Positions 1-12,277 are shown, numbered from the stretch's first letter. The stretch is DNA of 64,000 bases from Paragonimus skrjabini miyazakii (GCA_014338405.1 JTDE01002054.1:32560-96559); one strand, 5' to 3'. Notes: generated by a model not told the origin, from the letters alone. A program made the numbers and translations.

Positions 1-804
1 ACGTTTGCTTGTGTCGATCTCAAGATGGTAACCACAACAAAACTGTTTTGAAAAGATTTTCTCAATATGTAAATAAAGGCTATCCGGTTCCTAAGAGAAA
101 ATGTCAAAAACAAGCGTAGGAGAAGAGTATATTGGGTTAAAGTAAAAGTTACTGTAAACTGACGCAATAATTCAAGATTGCAATTTAATTTTCAAAACTT
201 GGAAGACAATGGAGTATTTAATAGTGGATTTGCGCAACCTGATAGATTGACCAACATTCAGTTAACACATTTCCGTTAGCCGGTAGGTTTGTGTTCAACT
301 TACGTTTCCGTCTTACGATCTTAGACTAGGAGTTTTGAATTCTAACAGCAAGTTAATTTAGGTGATACTAGGCCGTGTTGTAGAATATCTGATTTCGTGG
401 GTAGGCTGATTGTTAGAGTATTTTAAGAAAAATAATCACTGGCTGTCTATTTACTTGTTCACATTGTGCTTCCCACACCACGATACACAATCAATTCCTC
501 CAAATGCACCGTCTAATGATTGGCATTCCTAGCAGTTGCGTTGTTGCTTTTTCACGTCATGCACTTCATACATAAGGATGCCTTGATCCCTCTTGCTAAC
601 CTGATTAGCATTTCAGTGACCTCCCTATATCTGTATGACAACCAACGTGGGAAGGGAACAGCAGTACAGAGCCCATTTGTTATGTTCTTAAATCACACAA
701 ACCTCAAGATCAAACCTTGTTTTTATCTATTTTGACTGGAAGGCATCCGAGGCGGACATAACGCAAGCAACAATCATTTTATTCTCATTTCGATATATTT
801 TCAG
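1..804. other. non-coding, probably intron or intergenic
   Basis: I see no convincing exon here. The right end is a normal splice acceptor (pyrimidine-rich tract then TTTTCAG) leading into the exon at 805, so at least the last part is intron of the upstream gene. The short open frame at 520-735 has no recognisable motif and is probably chance. Confidence 0.5.
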
Positions 805-1044
805 TGCATCGATCAGACACGTCATATGACAGTGGCTGAAGTACGAGAATCATTGAAACAGCTGGCAGATAAATTAACCGAGTACAAACCTACCAACCAA
901 GTAGAATCACGTCCGCTATTGGCCATCAGCAGTGGACATGGTGATTTGCAGACACAACTCGAACACATTCATCGTCACTTGCTTGAGTACACTCGACGGG
1001 ACCCAGATTTGAGTGCTGCCATTGCACAAGTCAGAATCGGAAAA
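805..1044 (+). CDS. internal exon of unrecognised gene, coiled-coil-like
   Basis: An 80-codon exon bounded by an acceptor (ATATTTTCAG, ending at 804) and a donor (GTGAGT at 1045), phase 0 at both ends. The peptide starts CIDQTRHMTVAEVRESLKQL. It is rich in Leu, Glu, Arg and His at heptad-like spacing in two stretches, about residues 8-28 and 42-60, with a Pro/Asn-rich linker (EYKPTNQVESRP) between them, so I expect two short amphipathic helices or a coiled coil. I do not recognise the family. The next phase-compatible exon I can find on this strand is at 12278, implying an intron of about 11.2 kb; smaller exons in between may have been missed. An ATG lies inside the exon at 826, but the open frame begins at the splice site, so it is unlikely to be the start codon. 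Confidence 0.6.
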
Positions 1045-2460
1045 GTGAGTGCCTGCTAACGAAAGCCCCAAAAGGAAAAACCATTGAACTCAACATGAAC
1101 ACGTGTAAAGTAGAGCGCACAAATTCACGAGAATAAGCATAATGTTCCTCGGTACATACTCATCATGTTGGACTGTGTTCAATTGGATTAGCATCGAAAT
1201 AAGTGAGTACAGATTAAAATTATGCGTCAGTCTTGTTCTTCTCAACTCACTCGTGGTATTGATGGGATTTCGCAAATCTATTATTTCCCTTTGCGAAACA
1301 GAGGCACTTAATTGTGGGTATGTACACACAACCTACTATTCATTCATGAGTAGTCAATCACAGAAGGTTCTGTGAATCATATGCATTGTAAGGGCACTTT
1401 CTAAAACTGTACTAAACATAGATTAACCTGTTATCTGCTGTCCGGTCTAGACAAATTAACTTGTGGATTGAATTTGTGGGCCAGAAGTTCATTTTTATTA
1501 CAACTAAATGAACTTTACCATTGGCGCTAGAGCAATTCGGTATCGGCATGTTTTCTCCATGGATATCATGAAATTATTCACAGTTCTCAACCCTGTCTCG
1601 GAAGTTTCAAAGTTTCTCTAGTCACCTGTTCTATATTCATAAATAATGAGAATTTCGCGCTTTCTGAGTGAATGATGACTGGTTTCTCAGTGCTGAAATC
1701 ACAGTATAGTAGCGCAATAAGGTGTTTCTTAGACAACTGCTTATATTAGGCGGATCACTTCGCCCTGTCAGCATTCTTTGAAGAGTCTTGTCAAATAAAA
1801 ACAGTCTCACCAAATTTGCACAAGTCAAAATCTACACAATGTATGGGCACACAACTTAGTCCTTCAGTATTTTACTTAATAGTTTTGTCCGCATTCTGGT
1901 GACCTGATCGCATAGCAAATATTAATCGATGTTATGCCTTGACTGGAAAATCATTGACTACTGATTTTGGTTTTTAAAATCGTTCCATCCTGAAAACATC
2001 GCAATATTAGCCATGTCTCCTTGTAATAATGAGCTGCTGAATGGCCTAAGTTTTTGTACGGGGATGCCAGAAGCAGTTACAGAGTTTGTCATACAAACAT
2101 TCTTATTGATACGGACACTCGTTTATCATAGGTTTTCCTTCTGAACATCATCCCTCTTTAACCGACTGAGTATTATTTTTTTCTCCATCACTTCAGGAAC
2201 TAACTCTCAGGTTTCCAGTAACTCAGCTCAAAAGAAAGTCCGATTCAGTTGACTAAGTTGGTCTTCACATAGTCTTCCAAAGGCAACACTGCCTTGTATG
2301 ATATCCTCAATATCAGAGATGTATCAATTATCAGTGTACGTAGCAGGTGCTTCACTGTCAGTGTCGACGGTTGATTTTCACCATTACATAATTGACGTGA
2401 GGCACAAAATGTTACAAAAAGAACAGGGACGGTTTATATCTCACGCTCATGGCAATTGAC
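1045..2460. other. intron sequence, no gene seen
   Basis: AT-rich sequence after the donor at 1045. The short open frames on both strands (1090-1375, 1637-1828) show no motif and no splice context that would make them exons. Confidence 0.5.
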
Positions 2461-3129
2461 TCATGGCACTTTGAGGTAGAGCCTCGGGAAATGTGTGCAA
2501 TGTCGGATTTCGGTTTTGCAATAACATGTCAGTCTAGTCGGCGGGGTCCCCTGCATGATCTGTTTACATGGTGTACCTAACAATGGATGAGGTGGGATTT
2601 CAACTAACACTGTCTGTTGTGTCAGTGCGTGCATCAACCACCTCTGTTTTGAGTACAGGTCTGTTCTGCTGATATAAACGTCACCGCAACTGAAGGTCGT
2701 CTGATAAATTATGCGTGAAACAGAACATTTCACTAGGTTATGAATATGAGCAAGCTGAGCAGCACTTTTAGTTTCAAGTGCCAACCGCAAATCCATTGCA
2801 GGATGTATACCTGTAAGGACAGATGGTAACCCTTACTTCACGTCAGCTGTGATGTTGTCACCTTAGAAAGAAAAGGATCAGACTGACCTGCGGCTTAAGA
2901 ATCTAACTCATGGTGGCCTTGCTTGTTCTACTCCGATTGTGAATGTCAACCAATTTCCTATTAAGAATAAACCATTCTTCTCTCCTCTTAAACAGTCATC
3001 AGTACATATCTGTAGAGCCTCGTGAAACAGTGTCAGGAGGTGCCGGCCCCTCCTAGTAATCATGCGGTATACCGAGCGTTGTAGTGAACCATTCCGTCGT
3101 CTAGTTATTAAACTACCTAGCATGACCAA
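2461..3129 (-). mobile_element. degenerate Penelope-like element fragment (RT end and GIY-YIG start)
   Basis: Read on the - strand, two open pieces in element order match the C-terminal half of Penelope-like retroelement proteins. The first (3129-2908) contains SLITRRRNGSLQRSVYRMI and ICTDDCL, the post-palm block that normally reads like LVRRRSDG..RSVYRKPTWTGQY in PLEs; compare the better copy at 51025. The conserved PTWTGQY box is destroyed. The second (2796-2461) contains FSCGDVYISRTDLYSKQR, the start of the GIY-YIG endonuclease, normally CSCG..YIGRT. Here the Gly of YIG is Ser and a Cys of the CxC pair is lost. A frameshift or deletion separates the pieces. It lies in reverse orientation in the large intron and is clearly non-functional. 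Confidence 0.75.
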
Positions 3130-6100
3130 ACTGTCGTTTACTTCCCTTCCGTGAGAAGCAGAAAGCCTTAGATGAACGGAGCCTATAGACTCAAAAGTGA
3201 AACAGTTAATATTTCTTGAGAAAAATCACAATATGACCTACACATCGCTTACAAAGAGCGACGGTGGCTGCGACATCACATCTTTGACGTTTAGTAATTC
3301 TTAAAACTACATCAGTTAGTGTGGAGTCCAGTGGACGACCAAGCGTTACATCAACAGTTTGTTTCAGGATAACCCTTCAAAATGAAGGAAGATATTCTCT
3401 GTACACAAAACTATAGGCTGTCCAATGTGAATTACACATACATGGGTAACAAAGTGTTGCTTTAACCGTATTTTGTACGCACGCGAAACAGTTTTCACTT
3501 CGGACTAATAATCAACCATGTTCATGCTAACTGAACAGAAGCCATTGTGTGGTTAAATGGGAAACACGTCTTTCATCTATCACAGTTGACTGAAATATTG
3601 ACAGCGTTTGAACTGGTGAATTGATAAAATCGGGAAATTGTACAAAATATCGACCAACTATGTATGGAACAATTCGTTATTTTCATGCACAATTGGACAG
3701 ATTTCCTTTACTTGATCATACAAGTTTTCAACTTCCAATTTTATTTGTAGTCGGTCGACTCTCTTAAAAAAATTGTTGAATTTCGACCCAGCGGTTATGA
3801 CCTTCCATTGTGCTTACATTAACCCAACTGATAAGTGCTGCATGTGTTTTAGGTTATCGTATGCAGCACACAATCTTCAGGAAACTAAGTCAGATACACT
3901 TAAAGACTGTGCAGAATACTCTGTGGTATAGTTCTGATGAAAGTCACTTATTTATACTGGGGGGGGGGAGAAAAGGTTGTCGATGTCTGTGTGCATCATG
4001 TACAGTAGATAATATTCATTGAAACGTAGGTTGAGACGGTGCGAAATTGAAAAATTGGGTAGATTTTGATAGTGAATGCTGAATTAATAATGTCTTACGG
4101 TGCTTAACGTCCAACCGACACTTCACGATCCGTTTCGTGTTTGTTTCGACCCATTAGATAGAGACAGACGCTGCAAAGCTAAAGACCGATCGATCACAAG
4201 TTCTGTGAACACTGCATGTGACGAGGATGTTTGAAGGTATTTGGGTTGTAAATTGTTTTACGCCCCGTTACTGTAGATGGACACAGTTCACTCTGTATTT
4301 ATTGCGCCCCCAAGCCTGATAATATTCCCGAAATTGTACTACATCAAACTAGTTAATGAGTAATACTTTTCCATTTTAGTCAGTATGATAATTCACATGT
4401 AGTTACGAACAACTTACTATGTCTGGTACACTTACCTGAGTATTTTGTGTACTGTAGTGAATGAACACCATAATGATAGCCTAAGATTACTGCTATATAA
4501 TTTTTGACTACCCACATCCTTTTTCTATCAGCTATTAGTGTTGTGAATCACGTATCTTGTTCTACCAAATATAGAAAGCTGAATAAAAGCAACCGCCAGT
4601 TAGGTGTCTAACCTTCTCGCTGTGTATAGAAACGTCACTTTTAACAATAAAATAATATATCAAAACATAAAATGCTAGCAGAAGGAGTATTTTTGGTTTG
4701 AAGCTTTTCAAGCCGGCGGTTCATCGAAAATAGTCTGCCGTTCAGTGTCAAAAATCGCAGTCATATACCACCACTATAAACAGCGTACTGACAACTACTT
4801 TAACGACACAAAAGTACACGTACCAGTATGCGAACGGGACCTACGAACCCCAATGGCGGACTGTTTATCTACCTACAAATCGGCAACCGTTGCTAAAATA
4901 GTACAATAGTAGTCTTGAACCTCTGGGTAAATTTGCGTAACCTCCCATTCTGAAGTCATTCTCATGATGTTCGTCTGTATAGTTCGCTCAGTATGTGCTT
5001 CAGAAGTGACCTATTTTCTACCTATAAAATAATTCACCCCCACGACATCCGCTGGTACATCTCCTACCAACATACGAGTAAACGTCTAACGGGCCATCCG
5101 TTAAAAATGGGTAATGGGACCGTCTGGTTGCATTGTAGATCGAACTGCTTTACAGTTAAGATCTGGTGCAAACCGTCCAACTGGGCTACTGGACTCAAAA
5201 TTTCACGTGATGCTCACATTCGTGTCAGACAACTTGCACCATCAGTTTTCCAAACGTTATCCTAGTTCAGTTCCACAGATCGATAAAAATGTGCCTACCT
5301 TACCGAGCCCTGTTTCAGTTTGTTGCTAATAACATTATATATCAGCAGCTTTAATGAGTTTTCTTTTTGCTCACTTCTGGTCATTTTTTTTTTACATCAA
5401 GAGACACATTCAACACAATCTAACTTCAACCAACAAAAAGACCGAAATCCACATGCAAATACCTTTATCCCTCCTGTAACAACCTACATTATTCATATTG
5501 CTTAAACAGCTAATCGAGTCAACATAAGGTAATTTGATATGAACAATTGATAGCAACGCTGACTATATGGGTAGATTAGAGACAACCGTGTTGAAAGTGC
5601 ACATGTTCACATACATGGTCAGTTGAGTTTCACATACATACTCCAATCAATAGATTGAAAACTGCTTAAATCAGCCACACACCCACCCATACACCACCCA
5701 CATACGTTCCTGTGGCATCTCATACACAGCGCACAATTACGGTCTGAATGACAATCACATGAGCATACGTTTATTTAGATGACGCAACCCTTGCTGACTA
5801 GTTCAACTAGACGGAACAACTGCACGCATACTGGTGTCAAACTGAGTGAAACGAATATGTTCAGCGCTCGATGCCGATGGTCAGCTGGGATGACACGCCA
5901 TTAGCTTCGATTTTTAATTCGTGCTTACAATCAGTACTTAGTGATGAATATCCATTCGACTCAGCCGTAGTTTGATGTACCACCATTTATGTGCTACTAC
6001 AAAATATACTGTCCCAATATCTGCCATCCGTACTGTTGAAGAATAACGTTGATTAACCGTTCGTGTTTACGGGTGGTGTATAACGAATATGTGTGAGCGT

Positions 6101-7352
6101 TGCAATAGGCGTGTCTCTTGAAGTACAAGCTGAGTCATTTAACAATTGAATCTACAACCAAAAGTACCCTTTGTCCACTGGTTATCTGATAATGAGGTAA
6201 AAATGGTTAGAAGGTCGCTGTATCATTTAAACTTATTGAATTAACGGTAAGTAATGAACTAAATCCATCCAGTGACTGGCCTCGACGCACTAAGAAGACA
6301 AGACCGGGAGTTGTGGATATTGTTAGAACTTAAGTTCATTTCACGTTAGGTGCACTCACATGGGTTGCAGTATCTAAAGCAGTTGGCGACAGAGTGTGAG
6401 ATAAATATGTACCAGTCATCCTGAGTACTGATGGTGCTTGATTTGCGGAAGACTGGTCCTTTTCACAGCTATCAAACGAATGGCATCAAGGTGACTGGAA
6501 CATTTATGATTAAACTGCTGGACATGTGGCTATGACGTACCGGCGTTTCTAAACTTTGAGAAATACAACTGGGCATTATCCTATTACTAGGTAGACGAGA
6601 CTGTAAGCTTACTTCACTTAATGCAATAAGCAAAGTTGATAAAGCGTAAATGACATACGCCAAAAGTGGTGGATAGCGTTGAAATGTTGGGGTACTGAAA
6701 AGTCAGTGAAATATTCCACTTGTAGTATGCTTCTCTTCTCACAACTGTTGATCGTAAACACTTTTACTGTTGAAAGGGATTTTCACCGGATAATACCTGT
6801 AACAGGAAGTAAGATAAACAGCCAGTAAATGGTCAATGAACAAGTTAAACAAGTTTGTTTAGAAAACAAGATAATGCAAGAAATGCGGAATAATTCCAAC
6901 AGTAGTAACAATTCAGGTCAATACCGAATTTAAACTTGACAAGAAAATCAATGTTTTAAATCAATCTTTCCGGGGTTTCACCAACAGCAGCGAAAGCCAA
7001 AGGAATGCAACAGGAGGTCCTATCCCCTAGGCAGGATGATAACACTAGTATGGGACATTTCTGAAGATAAACAGATATCTTTCTGAAACTCGAGGGTTAC
7101 GACATCGAGTGTTGTGCTACTTTATTGCTGCAAAACGTCTTTGCTGAGATTGGAGCACGGGCCAAAGATGTCTAATTTCGACCGCTGGCGATAAGTGACG
7201 CCGACCGGTTGTTTGGCTGAGTTGCTTATGAAGTAAGTGCAATCAATTACACGAGGCAATGAACAAAGCATGAAAGCTGTTTTGCTGATAACACGGTATT
7301 TTTAAGCTGGTTTCTTAGTTTTCAAGATGTGGGCTTCTTTAGACTGAATAGC
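3130..7352. other. intron sequence, no gene seen
   Basis: About 4.2 kb without a supportable exon. The only distinct item is a run of ten G at 3959-3968. Open frames up to 90 codons (4993-5265) carry no motif. Confidence 0.5.
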
Positions 7353-7430
7353 TGGGTAGAGACAGGATGGGTAATAATATCATTAACACGGCTGATTGCG
7401 TTCTTTTTTAAATAAGCCATCGCTTAGATA
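7353..7430 (+). repeat. left copy of a dispersed direct repeat
   Basis: Runs from TGGGTAGAGACA to CGCTTAGATA and matches 8384-8452 in the same orientation. The clearest shared blocks are TGGGTAGA(G/A)ACA, GTTCTTTTTT and AATAAG(C/T)C(A/G)TCGCTTAGATA. The two copies flank the PLE insertion at 7742-8354. Confidence 0.6.
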
Positions 7431-7790
7431 ATAAATTGTATAATTTCCACTGTAATGTTGTTCACCACAATAAAGCTCAAAAATTATGCTTACACAGTCT
7501 TTCACTTCCTGCTGACAATCCCCCTTAATACTGGAGTTGAATGCAACACTGACCAATGGTCTTCCGTTCCTTAATACCTGTCAGACTATGGAGTTTCCAA
7601 GGAAATCACTAAAGTGACTTCTGCAGTAAAACAAAATGCACTGATTGTCATTGTTGCCTGCCTGTTATCTTACAAAAATGTCCATCGAGGTTAGTTCGAA
7701 TGTTCAGTTATTTGCGAAGTGACGCGGAGCACCCGGACAAAATGCGTGCATACAATACTGTGAATATGCCCGGTTTAGTCATGAGAAGAA

Positions 7791-7883
7791 ACGCGTAGCA
7801 AACAAGCTCGTTTTTGGTGTTTCATCGTCGAGCTAAATACAACACATTTATATGGGTTCGAGAGGGGGGCGGTAGATAACATA
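7791..7883 (+). repeat. left inverted arm of the PLE insertion
   Basis: Shares, as reverse complement, the blocks AAACAAGCTCG, GGTGTTTCATC, CACATTTATATGGGTTCGA and GGGGGCGGTAGATAACATA with 8256-8348. By eye the arms are roughly 88-90% identical. Confidence 0.8.
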
Positions 7884-7996
7884 CTGCTGAAGCGAGAGAT
7901 GTCAGTCAACAGTTTCTATCTGGTTTGAGTCATGAGACTTAGTTACATAACATAGACCACGTGAGTTGTACGAAATCTAAGAGACATACGTCACAT

Positions 7997-8251
7997 CTAT
8001 GCAATCATTCTATCCCGGGTTTGTGTACACGGCCATGGAAGGTTCAACGTTTTGACTAGCCGTTTTTGAGCGCATAGTGGTGGTGAGTATAGGCGAATTG
8101 CAATCGCCTCTGCAATTGATAGCATACGACCTTTGACCTGTTTCGATTGTATCCCACATATTCGATAGATTGGCCTGAAAGATTCGGTCTGATTGATCAG
8201 ATGGTTTGACTCGATCAAATGCGTAGCGATCGCAGACGAACAGGGCCTCAT
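7997..8251 (-). pseudogene. PLE GIY-YIG endonuclease C-terminal fragment
   Basis: An 84-codon open frame on the - strand. It contains SSAIATHLIESNH (the usual S-A-I-x-x-H-L-x-E-S/T-x-H block of PLE endonucleases), then RLLSIAEAIAIR-like sequence (here GRMLSIAEAIAIRLYSPPLC) with the conserved Glu of the EAIAIR box, then QKRLVKTLNLPW, the typical PLE C-terminus, with the stop shortly after. The GIY and YIG strands and the entire reverse transcriptase are missing. Its start abuts the right inverted arm, so the coding part was truncated when the copy inserted. Confidence 0.8.
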
Positions 8252-8255
8252 CCAT

Positions 8256-8348
8256 TATGTTATCTACCGCCCCCTATCGAACCCATATAAATGTGTCGTA
8301 TTTAGCCTGATGATGAAACACCGAAGACGAGCTTGTTTACTATGCGTG
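8256..8348 (-). repeat. right inverted arm of the PLE insertion
   Basis: Reverse complement of the left arm at 7791-7883. It begins five bases after the truncated endonuclease frame and ends next to the possible 13-bp target duplication at 8342-8354. Confidence 0.8.
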
Positions 8349-8383
8349 CATACAGTCAATTAAGAATGTGAAGTTCGTACTGA

Positions 8384-8452
8384 TGGGTAGAAACATAAAC
8401 GTTGATACGGATGTTGACGGTGTTCTTTTTTCAATAAGTCGTCGCTTAGATA
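8384..8452 (+). repeat. right copy of the dispersed direct repeat
   Basis: Same-strand partner of 7353-7430, beginning TGGGTAGAAACA and ending CGCTTAGATA. It starts only about 30 bases beyond the PLE insertion, so it may belong to the PLE pseudo-LTR rather than to the target DNA. Confidence 0.6.
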
Positions 8453-8468
8453 CTTAGCACTCAAGGCC

Positions 8469-8484
8469 GGTTTACCGGTAAACC
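8469..8484. repeat. 16-bp perfect palindrome
   Basis: GGTTTACCGGTAAACC is its own reverse complement. It lies just outside the right direct repeat of the PLE region. No function can be assigned. Confidence 0.7.
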
Positions 8485-9649
8485 TTGGGTTGGCACTCTT
8501 ATGACATGTTCTACCCACCTAAACCTCGGATTTTGCAAAGTTTTCTGCGCGAACAAGTTAGCCACTCACGGGGTTAAAAGCATTTTTGAGTTGTGTTGTT
8601 GATTATCTGCTGTGGCCACCCGGTACGTTCAAAAGTACGTCAGTCCAGCGACCAAATATTTTTATACACTTGTTAACTAATGCCTTCGATGAATGCGTAT
8701 TATAGTCCTAGAAGTAACCTATTGCAAATTTATTAATGCCTCTTTGCTCAACTTATGTGCACTCTGTAGTTATCTAGATAATGCACTATATTCCGAAAGC
8801 ATACCAGTACTCACTTTGACAGCATATCATTTTTAGAGGTTATGGAATTAATAACTGATTGGTAGCCTTTCTATAGGTTACTAACGAATATATGGGCATT
8901 GTCAGCGATAGAAAACGTTCGTGACGCATTAAACGTATGTGAGATGAACTAAAAACCTTAAAATAATCTGGATCTAACTCTCCATGCTAGAGACCAATCA
9001 GTGTTACAGTATGATCACACGAATCGAATGATTTGCATGCGTTCTGTCAGAAACCGTACAATTATAAGTAATCACTAACCTGTGGCCATTTATCTGTAAA
9101 CACTTCAACAATGGCGTTCACTATAAACTTGCCGCGGTACCTTACAATGTAAAGCCACAGAAAATAGGGAAACCGGTCTACTTTTTATGCGTATTACGGA
9201 AGATACCGGGGTTGAGATATGTAGGAAATAATATAGGATAGCGATTTATGTAACTGAAATCTATCCAGTAAACAGAACTAAGTTTCTCAAATGAGATGAA
9301 ATTTAAGTTAGAAAACTTGTCAATCATGTTCAATACTAATTGATGATCGTATCACAATATTAATTGTTTACAATATCAAGTACTGTAAGCATACATTTTC
9401 AATAGAAATGTCTTCAGTTCGTTCAGGTACATTCGTAGTGCAGCCATTTCTTGCAATGATCACATGGCGAGGTTACACTCATTTATCCTGAAACAATTAA
9501 CCAAACCAGTATACAGTTTTATACACGGCACCATCATGCAGTACATCTGTTCAGTATTTTCACGAAAAAACTGGTGGTTATAGAATGAAATTACTCAAAA
9601 TTGGTTAAAACTTTTACATTCACTTAAACTTCCTAGCCAGTTTCCTTCA
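8485..9649. other. intron sequence, no gene seen
   Basis: No exon, repeat or element recognised in this AT-rich stretch. Confidence 0.5.
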
Positions 9650-9757
9650 AAATATAAAACACTAGGCTCCTGTTGGAGCCTTTTAATGGTGGTAGTTAAG
9701 CATCAGTGGGAACCACCGATGTATTGCTGTCTATGATGATGATGATGATGATGACGG
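9650..9757 (+). mobile_element. possible RTE-type LINE 3' tail with ATG repeats
   Basis: A perfect 6-bp hairpin (GGCTCC TGTT GGAGCC, 9665-9680) is followed by TTTTAATGGTGGTAGTTAAG and, after about 50 bases, by a run of seven ATG/TGA units (about 9733-9754). RTE-clade LINEs end in short tandem repeats instead of poly(A), which this resembles. No coding part of the LINE is attached here, as expected for a very 5'-truncated insertion. It could also be an unrelated microsatellite next to a chance hairpin. Confidence 0.4.
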
Positions 9758-12277
9758 CGTCTCTGACCTGATTAGTATGTATTGTGACAAACATTACTTG
9801 GCTTTTAACTAGGATAAACCTAAAGTAGTAAAGAATCTCAGTTAATTAATAGATCTACTTAACTGGAAAGTTTAAGAAACTTCGCTGGTTGTTACAAAAG
9901 GTAATGGAGCGGTCAACCAAATAGTATGCAACGAACTTGTTCACGTCCATCAAGAAATTCACAGAAAAATTCGAGGAGAGTTTTGGGGTTGAATCTTCTA
10001 TTTTAGGTGAAGTGACAGAGTATCAGGGCACGTTCACTGATATACAGAAGACAGCAAGCCATACGAACCAGATGTCCCACGATCTATAGCCAAAGGGCTT
10101 CGGCTTAGTTTTCTTGATTTAAGGGATCTTCCAGTGAACGTGATTGAGGAACCATCGTTGCTACATCTGTTGCTGTTTTCCCTGCAGATAGCATATCTAC
10201 TTCACTTGCCTGTAATGGCTACATCCAGTACCGTGGCCCGTTTAGCGTCCATCATTACACAGTCAGGCTAACAGAAAGAGATCGACGGAAAAACTTCAGT
10301 CCCCTTCTCTACGACCCTACCAAAGTTCTGAATGGTTTTCATGGTCATATGCACAACCCAATCGTGTTGCACGCACTCAGAACCATGAGTAACTGTACAA
10401 AAGTGAACCCGTTGAAACGTATTTTGTAGGGTTTTAAACGACCCCGACACTAAGGACCCAAAGCATAGTTGCCGCAAAGAGACCAGTAAGAATTCGTTCT
10501 CCGTACATGGACTAGTAGATCTGGATGTCAGAAAGAATTACCCGTGGGAAAATGCGATCCATTGTGAGCAACCAGCTGCTTGATTGCTTTCTAATCGTAT
10601 GGCCTTTGAAACACTTTATTTCTTTTTGCTCTCGAAGCAAAATCAGCTCACGCCTGTTTCATTTCATTGAAAGTAAACACTCACTTGTGGCAAACCACAT
10701 GTGTGATAGCAATAGCGAAGTTAAGATGTGGAGCCGTCTCTGAAAGGTACAGATGAATCCTCACAGCTGAAAGCTCAACCACATTCGCATGTGAATAACG
10801 TACGTGTTGCTCCATCATATCCAGAGAAGACATAATAACTACAGTTGATAACCCTACAATTGCGATTTTCTACTCAGCCTGAAGTCAAACAATTAATTGA
10901 GTTTAGTGAGAATGCCTATAATTAGTGTAGACTTTTCTCTATAAAGACTATGAAGTAACTAGCGCTGTTCAAAGTCTCAGTCTTCATTAGATCTCATGAA
11001 ATTGGGTGGATTGGCGGACGGGTTCCATTTTTCCTTTTGAAGAAAATGAACAGAATCTAAAAAGTCAAGTTCGTCCGGTAGCTGCAAAATAGAGTTTGGA
11101 AACAAGTTTATAGCAATGGATGTTAGAAGTCGATTTATGAAAACCAATTAATTTGTGGAATCAACTATTTTGGGACTGAGATCAGGAACCAGTAGCAATT
11201 TAGAACTTTGACTGATAACATTATTACTGTGTTCGGTGGTGAGTGACAGATTTCAAACATGTTGTAACTGTGAACCGTGTAACAGTTACTAATCGGAAAC
11301 CGCGGTATTCACAACTACCAACTTTGCTTGTTGTTGTCCACATTGCACTCTGACAGACTTCGAATAGTAGTGATATTCCCATATTAGCGATCAAATGTTT
11401 TCTTTTTAAATTTTCTGGTGAGTGATGATACAAATCTTGCACATTTTATGCGTAAGTTAACAATGTTGAAATTTTTTTATACGCACACCGTTTTACAACA
11501 ATCCCGTTAATCACACCGGTATTACAGTGAAGTATAAATGTTGAAGAAAAATCGAGACTGTAAAACTGTGCTTTTTGAACCGTAAGGCAGTTTTTTAGAG
11601 TGTAGACTGAAGCTGTTGCTGAAACATTTTACAGATGCTGAACATTCTCTCAGACTACAGATAAAACATTATTCTACTAGGTGGAAGACCTATTCCTATG
11701 TTACCTGGCAAATTACTCATGTATACAGGTAACACACAATTTCTTACCTTTTCCCTTCTATTTATATGAATGATTTGTCATCTCCATTAAAACAAACAAT
11801 TTTTCTCGAATATGTCGATAGAATTCTATTTGTAGGCGTTCACCCTAGTGCTAATCACACTCATTTTCGGAAGATAATCTCATTTTCAAACCTCTCATAT
11901 CAGGTGATATTGTTTTTGGTCCTAAACATCAACCGTTATAGTAAGTGTTTTGTCGAACGCGATCTGCTTTCAATGATTCGCAAAAGTATTCCCAAGTTTG
12001 CTCTTGTCTGTCAGTTCATTGTTGAGTTTCCACAAAAACAACCCTACACATTTCATGTACCAGTCGTTTTTAGTTAGGTGAGAAAGCAGAATGAAGATGA
12101 GCGATTGGTAATATTTGTCACAAGTCAATGTTTTTGAACTGTAACTTCTCTAGAATTTGTATGCATAAATTTCATCAACAACGCTTTTGTCCACGAAAGT
12201 GCACATTTCACTGTTAGAAAAACCTGTTGATGACTTGTGCCAGTTGACCGGGTAACATTCGATTCGTTCCTATTCAG
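9758..12277. other. intron sequence, no gene seen
   Basis: I find no supportable exon. An open frame of 103 codons at 11766-12077 (+) has no recognisable motif and no good acceptor at its start, so I left it out. The interval ends with the acceptor CCTATTCAG just before 12278. Confidence 0.5.

Larger units (their letters stand above)
7742..8354 (-). mobile_element. 5'-truncated Penelope-like element with inverted ends
   Basis: On the - strand the core (8251-7997) encodes the C-terminal part of a PLE GIY-YIG endonuclease. It is bounded by two inverted arms, 7791-7883 and 8256-8348. A 13-bp direct repeat ATGCGTGCATACA occurs at 7742-7754 and 8342-8354 and may be a target-site duplication, although the left copy lies 36 bases outside its arm. 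PLE insertions are known to carry pseudo-LTRs in direct or inverted orientation and to be heavily 5'-truncated; this copy fits that picture. The arms differ by several substitutions, so the insertion is not recent. Confidence 0.75.

Noticed and set aside
9665..9680. Hairpin resembling a histone mRNA 3' stem-loop
   Set aside because: The loop TGTT does not fit the histone consensus and no histone coding sequence is nearby.
11766..12077. 103-codon frame before the exon at 12278
   Set aside because: No motif and no acceptor; composition like the surrounding intron.
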